Source: Papaver somniferum (taxonomy: Eukaryota; Streptophyta; Magnoliopsida; Ranunculales; Papaveraceae). From it: 64,000 nt of DNA. A program made the position numbers and the translations under genes. Positions 60,343 to 64,000 of this stretch are shown here, one piece after another; the stretch's first letter is position 1, and each line of letters begins with the position of its first letter. The notes beneath the pieces are model-generated. The model was given only the letters and a program-made list of their open reading frames with translations. It ran no database searches and was not told where the DNA came from. The stretch covers positions 130,907,466 through 130,971,465 of the forward strand of contig NC_039365.1 of NCBI RefSeq assembly GCF_003573695.1. The letters are read 5' to 3'.

Positions 60343-60429
60343 CGTATACCGTACGGATACTTGACTGAGTCTAACGCAGCAAAAAAAAGAGTGTGTGGGA
60401 GGGGTGGGGGTGGAGGGGGTACTATTGAT

Positions 60430-61260
60430 AAGAAGTGAAACATTAGTCAGCGGCGAAACCAGTTTTAAGCACCTCTGGTTTCGCCACTGTTTGATGTAGT
60501 GATGCATTGTTGAACAACTTAATCCGGTCTTCATGCAACCCAAGTTGCTTGAGAATATCAAAAAGAAAAGCCCATTCAAGTCGATCAAATGCCTTAAGAA
60601 ACTTTACCTTTCCTTTTCTTTTTCATGGTATAAAGTTCATGGGAATTCATGATATTATTTTGAGTGTGTGCCAAAAACGTAAGTATATATTGGGTTAGAA
60701 AAATAATGCTAGGTAGCAGCGGCTTCAATATGTTTGGCAAAAGTTTGACAATGATTTTATAACTGACATTACATAAGTTAATAGGATGATAACTACTAGG
60801 AGCCCGAGGTGTTTTTGGGGTGAGTGCCCGATATGTGCCTATGAGTGAAATTTTTTTGAAACATATGGACCACGTCTGACCCGATAAGAGACCAACATTT
60901 CTGATAGAAAGCTGCTGGAAAACGGTCATTGCTTGGTGAAGCCTATGGTCGTAATTTCTTGTTCAGTTTGAAGTTGAAGAAGGTGTTCATTATCTGAATC
61001 AGTAATACAACCATGAAATTGAGACAAGATTTCTGGGTTAGAATGAGGCGTAGTTGTGGAGGCTATAAAAGTAAAATGTTGAAGAAAGTTGCTTCAATCT
61101 CTGGTCATGAATCATGCCATAGGCCCAAAGTATCTTTGATTGCAGAAATCTGGTTCCGTTTTTTGTTGGAATATGCATTGAAACGGAAGTACAGAGTCTT
61201 TTTATCAGCTTAATTAAGATGTGCTCCAGCTTTTTTATGGAAGCATGTAATATTTGGTTT
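60430..61260 (-). pseudogene. LINE ORF2 reverse-transcriptase relic
   Basis: Minus strand, in several frames: KKRNQISAIKDTLGLWHDS (pre-RT region), FPAAFYQKCWSLIGSDVV, HPINLCNVSYKIIVKLLPN and LKPLLPSIIFLTQ (60594-60929), NNIMNSHELYTMKKKRKGK, then KAFDRLEWAFLFDILKQLG with the RT-A Asp. It stops near 60440 before the YADD motif. A deletion removed the SPGPDG stretch near 60930. Plant L1-type LINE, dead. Confidence 0.85.
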
Positions 61261-62280
61261 CTATAATTGTTAACGTTTTTTCCTCACATCTGATTACTCT
61301 CTCTCATTTTGACGTTAGTCTAGTGAGACCCATAAGAACTTTCCCCTTTATCTTGTGCGCAAGAAAATCACCATCAACACTTTGATCTGTGTAATAATTG
61401 TAGAGAATCAAATTCTTAAATCAAACAATCCTGATTTTTTTTTATTCTGTTGTTTCTGCTTGGAGTTCCTGGAAAGCTCGGTAGGGAACTGCTAAATCTA
61501 GTTGTTTGGAAGGCTCGTCTGAGGTAGTGTTCAGTTGAGAATAGGTGGTTCACTTTCTTTTCAACTCCCTAATTTTATTTACATATTTCTCCTTATTTGG
61601 GTACCATATTCACTTCTTTGGATGCTTACTCAATGATGGGAGTTGCCAAGTTGGAGATAATTCTCAAACTGAAAGAATCACAGAATGGAACCTTAGCAAT
61701 ATCTATTACTACATGAATTCTTAAGTGCAGTTGCTTACTCATGACACACACCTCAACAAGGGTAGGAACATTCCTATCCCAAATAAACATACAGCTTTTA
61801 AAGCAACCAAATGCGAATAGTTTACAAGTGGTCATTTTTCTGGGGTTATTATATAGTATTATTAGCAGCTGGAAATATATTATCCTACAAACAATAGTTA
61901 CTTTGAACAACTTGATCAAATTTGACACTACTTCACTTTGAAGTAGAGTACTACTCCCTTATGGCCCTTGCTCTAATAATAGTCTCTACCTAATTAAACA
62001 GGATAGTTTAATGTCGCATCCATCATCAACAGATGGAGGTGAAGAGTTAGATTGATGGATAAAGTTAAATGGCAATCAAAGATAAAAGCAATTCGTGGTA
62101 GCAGCCCGCATATATACAAAACTGAGCAATGGGTACTTGTCAATCATACGAGTTGATCCTAAGTGGTATTAAAAACTACCAGAAACCTGATGAAATTTTC
62201 AGACTGACCGTGTCAAAATATAAATTCTTTATCAGGCTAGTATTACAGATGATGTACTGTTGTCTTTACTTTGTACTTAA
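61261..62280. other. Intergenic region downstream of the protease gene
   Basis: No gene or repeat recognised. AT-rich; the part next to 62281 should contain the 3' untranslated region and polyadenylation site of the protease gene. Confidence 0.5.
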
Positions 62281-64000
62281 CTACTCTTGGGATAAAGAAA
62301 GGCTCTTGGGACTTTGTGGGTTTACACAATCTGATTGAACCCATCCAATTTTATGATTAACATTATCATATACGATCAATTGTCCATGCAATGAGATATC
62401 TGCAGAAGAAATTGATATATTCAGATTATTTTCCAAGGACAGCCAAATGAAAAAGATCAAATAGTAGAAACAACTGATCTGCATGTAGCGGCTGTTGCTC
62501 TTGACCTTCTGGAAGAACCCAAATAAGGGAAGAAGCAAAACATAATCCCTAATTGAACATCCAATAACCATGATGGGGACAGCCATAAATATTATAAACA
62601 GACTTGTGCATGGTTCAGTTCTACTGCTGTGGATTAAATTGTTCGGTGGTCGATAGAAGCAAAAAACAGTCCTTAACTTGCTTATCTGATCTGCAATATA
62701 TTGGGCTTAAAGGAAACAAATGTATCCTTTCCCATTTTTCCATTTACCACTGAGAAACAAGTAGTACTTTTAGTCTAATTAGAGTATCCTTTCCCATTTT
62801 CCACTGAGAAACAAGTAGTACTTCTAGTCTAATTAGAGTACCCAAAATGTCATGAATAACCAAAGTCTAAGGGGGATCACATGGAGATGATTGGTGGGAT
62901 GGTTTCACCCCTGTTTATTGTAACATTTTGAACTCGTCAAAACATGGTTGCAAATTAGCCATATAGAGTAAATATACTATTTGTTACTTATCAGGGGAAT
63001 CAAATGGGTTAAAAGTCATAGTTTAGCTGGCTTTCATTGACACGAGTTATATGAAACCTTCACCGAATTTATCTCTGACCTCGTTCTTCATAGTGTAAGT
63101 CATGTCAGGGTCATGTTTGATTTTTAGGATTTGCAATATGGCTAGTAAATACTGTTTTTCTTGTTTGTTTTCTTTTTTTTCAATGCACTGTTTACAGGAA
63201 AAAACTGTACCTCCAAGCAGGATCATGGGTTCGTCAAGAACTTCACTCCCATCAAGTATTCCCAAACATACATTGCCTTTACTCTGCAGGGTAATTCACT
63301 TAGAGAGTAAGTTCCATCTAAATAAGAAACATATAAATTTAAAAATAATGGAATAGTAATGAAATTTGTATATGATAAGTTTGGGAATCCTTACACTTAT
63401 AATCAAGTAACCTTCGGGAGGAATCTTCATCTTTGACGACATAATCCACCATCTACTCCCAAATTGAAAAGTCAAGGGTTTAAAGAGTGCTTTTACATCT
63501 TCAAGAGACCTACACAAAGTGATTTTCTTCCTATTTTTAGCTGAGGCTATGAACACTGTTGGACACAAGCTCTAATAGGAAAAAGATTAAAATGTTGATA
63601 AGATGGCCAGCATATTACTGGGGATTACTGTCACAAGTTACTGCATAACTATCAGAAGCTCAATGAGAAACAAATTAGACATGTTCTTATTTTCCAAGAC
63701 TTACCTGATTGGATATTTAGCTCGCCAACACAATGGCAAAGTAGGATCTGAAACATCTTGGACAAGTTCTTCATGAAAAGAATCTTCAAGCTGCATTAAT
63801 AGGTGAAAATTCGATTACTAGTCAACTAACAACTTCAACATGTGACTAGGTGATGTAAGTTTTCCACTGAAATTTCTTTTGAAACACTTACCGAAGCTAT
63901 TAGACCAGAATACGCTTTATTTGGGAAATATGTATAGGAACTTCCACTATCAAATACAACTCTCCCACCATTGTTACCAGATTCGTCTAAACTGAGCTGT
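62281..64000 (-). CDS. Aspartyl protease family protein, APCB1-like (3' half of gene)
   Basis: Pepsin-type (A1) plant aspartyl protease. Exons on the minus strand: >64000-63892, 63790-63705, 63509-63395, 63283-63211 and 62399-62281. Introns (101, 195, 111 and 811 bp) have GT/AG ends and all junctions keep frame. The visible part holds the second catalytic motif, VVFDSGSSYTYFPNKAY, then CWRAKYPIRSLEDVKALFKP, SRWWIMSSKMKIPPEGYLII, GNVCLGILDGSEV, ILLGDISLHGQLIVYDN and KIGWVQSDCVNP, and ends SLSLSQE. The pattern is closest, from memory, to Arabidopsis APCB1 and the nucellin-like Asp1 group. The first catalytic Asp and signal or membrane part lie outside the window. No stop or frameshift seen, so probably functional. 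APCB1 is reported to cleave the BAG6 co-chaperone in defence; that role here is inferred. Confidence 0.88.

Larger units (their letters stand above)
54425..60378 (-). mobile_element. Element C: Ty1/copia element, cut by B and containing D
   Basis: Minus strand: short LTR (60378-60348 and 57810-57591, split by D), weak PBS, gag, protease and integrase. The RT half would lie left of 54424, but B begins there and no RT of this element is found beyond B. It belongs to a different copia lineage from B (shorter LTR, different Gag). Confidence 0.8.

Noticed and set aside
61626..61928. 100-codon frame between LINE relic and protease gene
   Set aside because: No domain, no splice or promoter context; AT-rich chance frame.

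Overview
The window is nuclear DNA of a flowering plant. It is AT-rich, has spliceosomal introns, and consists almost entirely of nested LTR retrotransposons (Ty3/gypsy Athila-like and Ty1/copia), LINE relics and a MITE. One host gene is visible, at the right edge. The species cannot be named from the sequence. There is no bacterial operon, CRISPR array, rRNA or tRNA gene. Element letters (A to I) are my own labels.

Layout. 1-9226: element A, an Athila-like gypsy element on the minus strand; its 5' LTR is at 7656-9226 and its 3' LTR lies off the left edge. 9227-11324: decayed intergenic DNA with an RG-rich coding relic and a degenerate CATGACGAC repeat field. 11325-13886: a 2.56-kb solo LTR of a long-LTR copia family. 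14638-15052: a Tourist-like MITE. 15190-16330: 3' end of a LINE. About 16345-54424: copia element B (minus strand, same family as the solo LTR). Its 5' LTR is broken by three separate insertions: E1 (21234-23827, solo LTR), G (23879-50892, gypsy without pol) and F (51214-53841, solo LTR). G carries H (25043-45214, Athila-like gypsy) in its first LTR, and H carries I (29674-39399) inside its reverse transcriptase. B itself sits in copia element C (54425-60378), whose LTR also holds the small element D (57811-60342). 60430-61260: a LINE reverse-transcriptase relic. 62281-64000: 3' half of an aspartyl protease gene resembling APCB1.

The nest is supported by TG...CA termini and target-site duplications: GGTAC/GGTAC for G, ATGGG/ACGGG for H, GGGGT/TGGGT for I, TTAGC/TTAGC for F, CATAC/CATGC for E1. 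Adding the four separated pieces of B's 5' LTR gives about 2.56 kb, the length of the uninterrupted solo LTR.

The most interesting object is element I. It has 2.54-2.55 kb LTRs, a PBS-like site and no recognisable gag or pol. Its interior holds an antisense, intron-containing gene for a plant-mobile-domain (PMD, aminotransferase-like) protein. The gene has three exons, phase-0 introns, three in-frame nonsense codons and its own antisense TATA boxes. Two more LTRs of the same family (E1 and F) lie in the same nest. G is also non-autonomous: it encodes one acidic protein of unknown function and shares its primer-binding site type with the gypsy element H inside it. All retroelement genes seen here are damaged; the aspartyl protease looks intact as far as it is visible.
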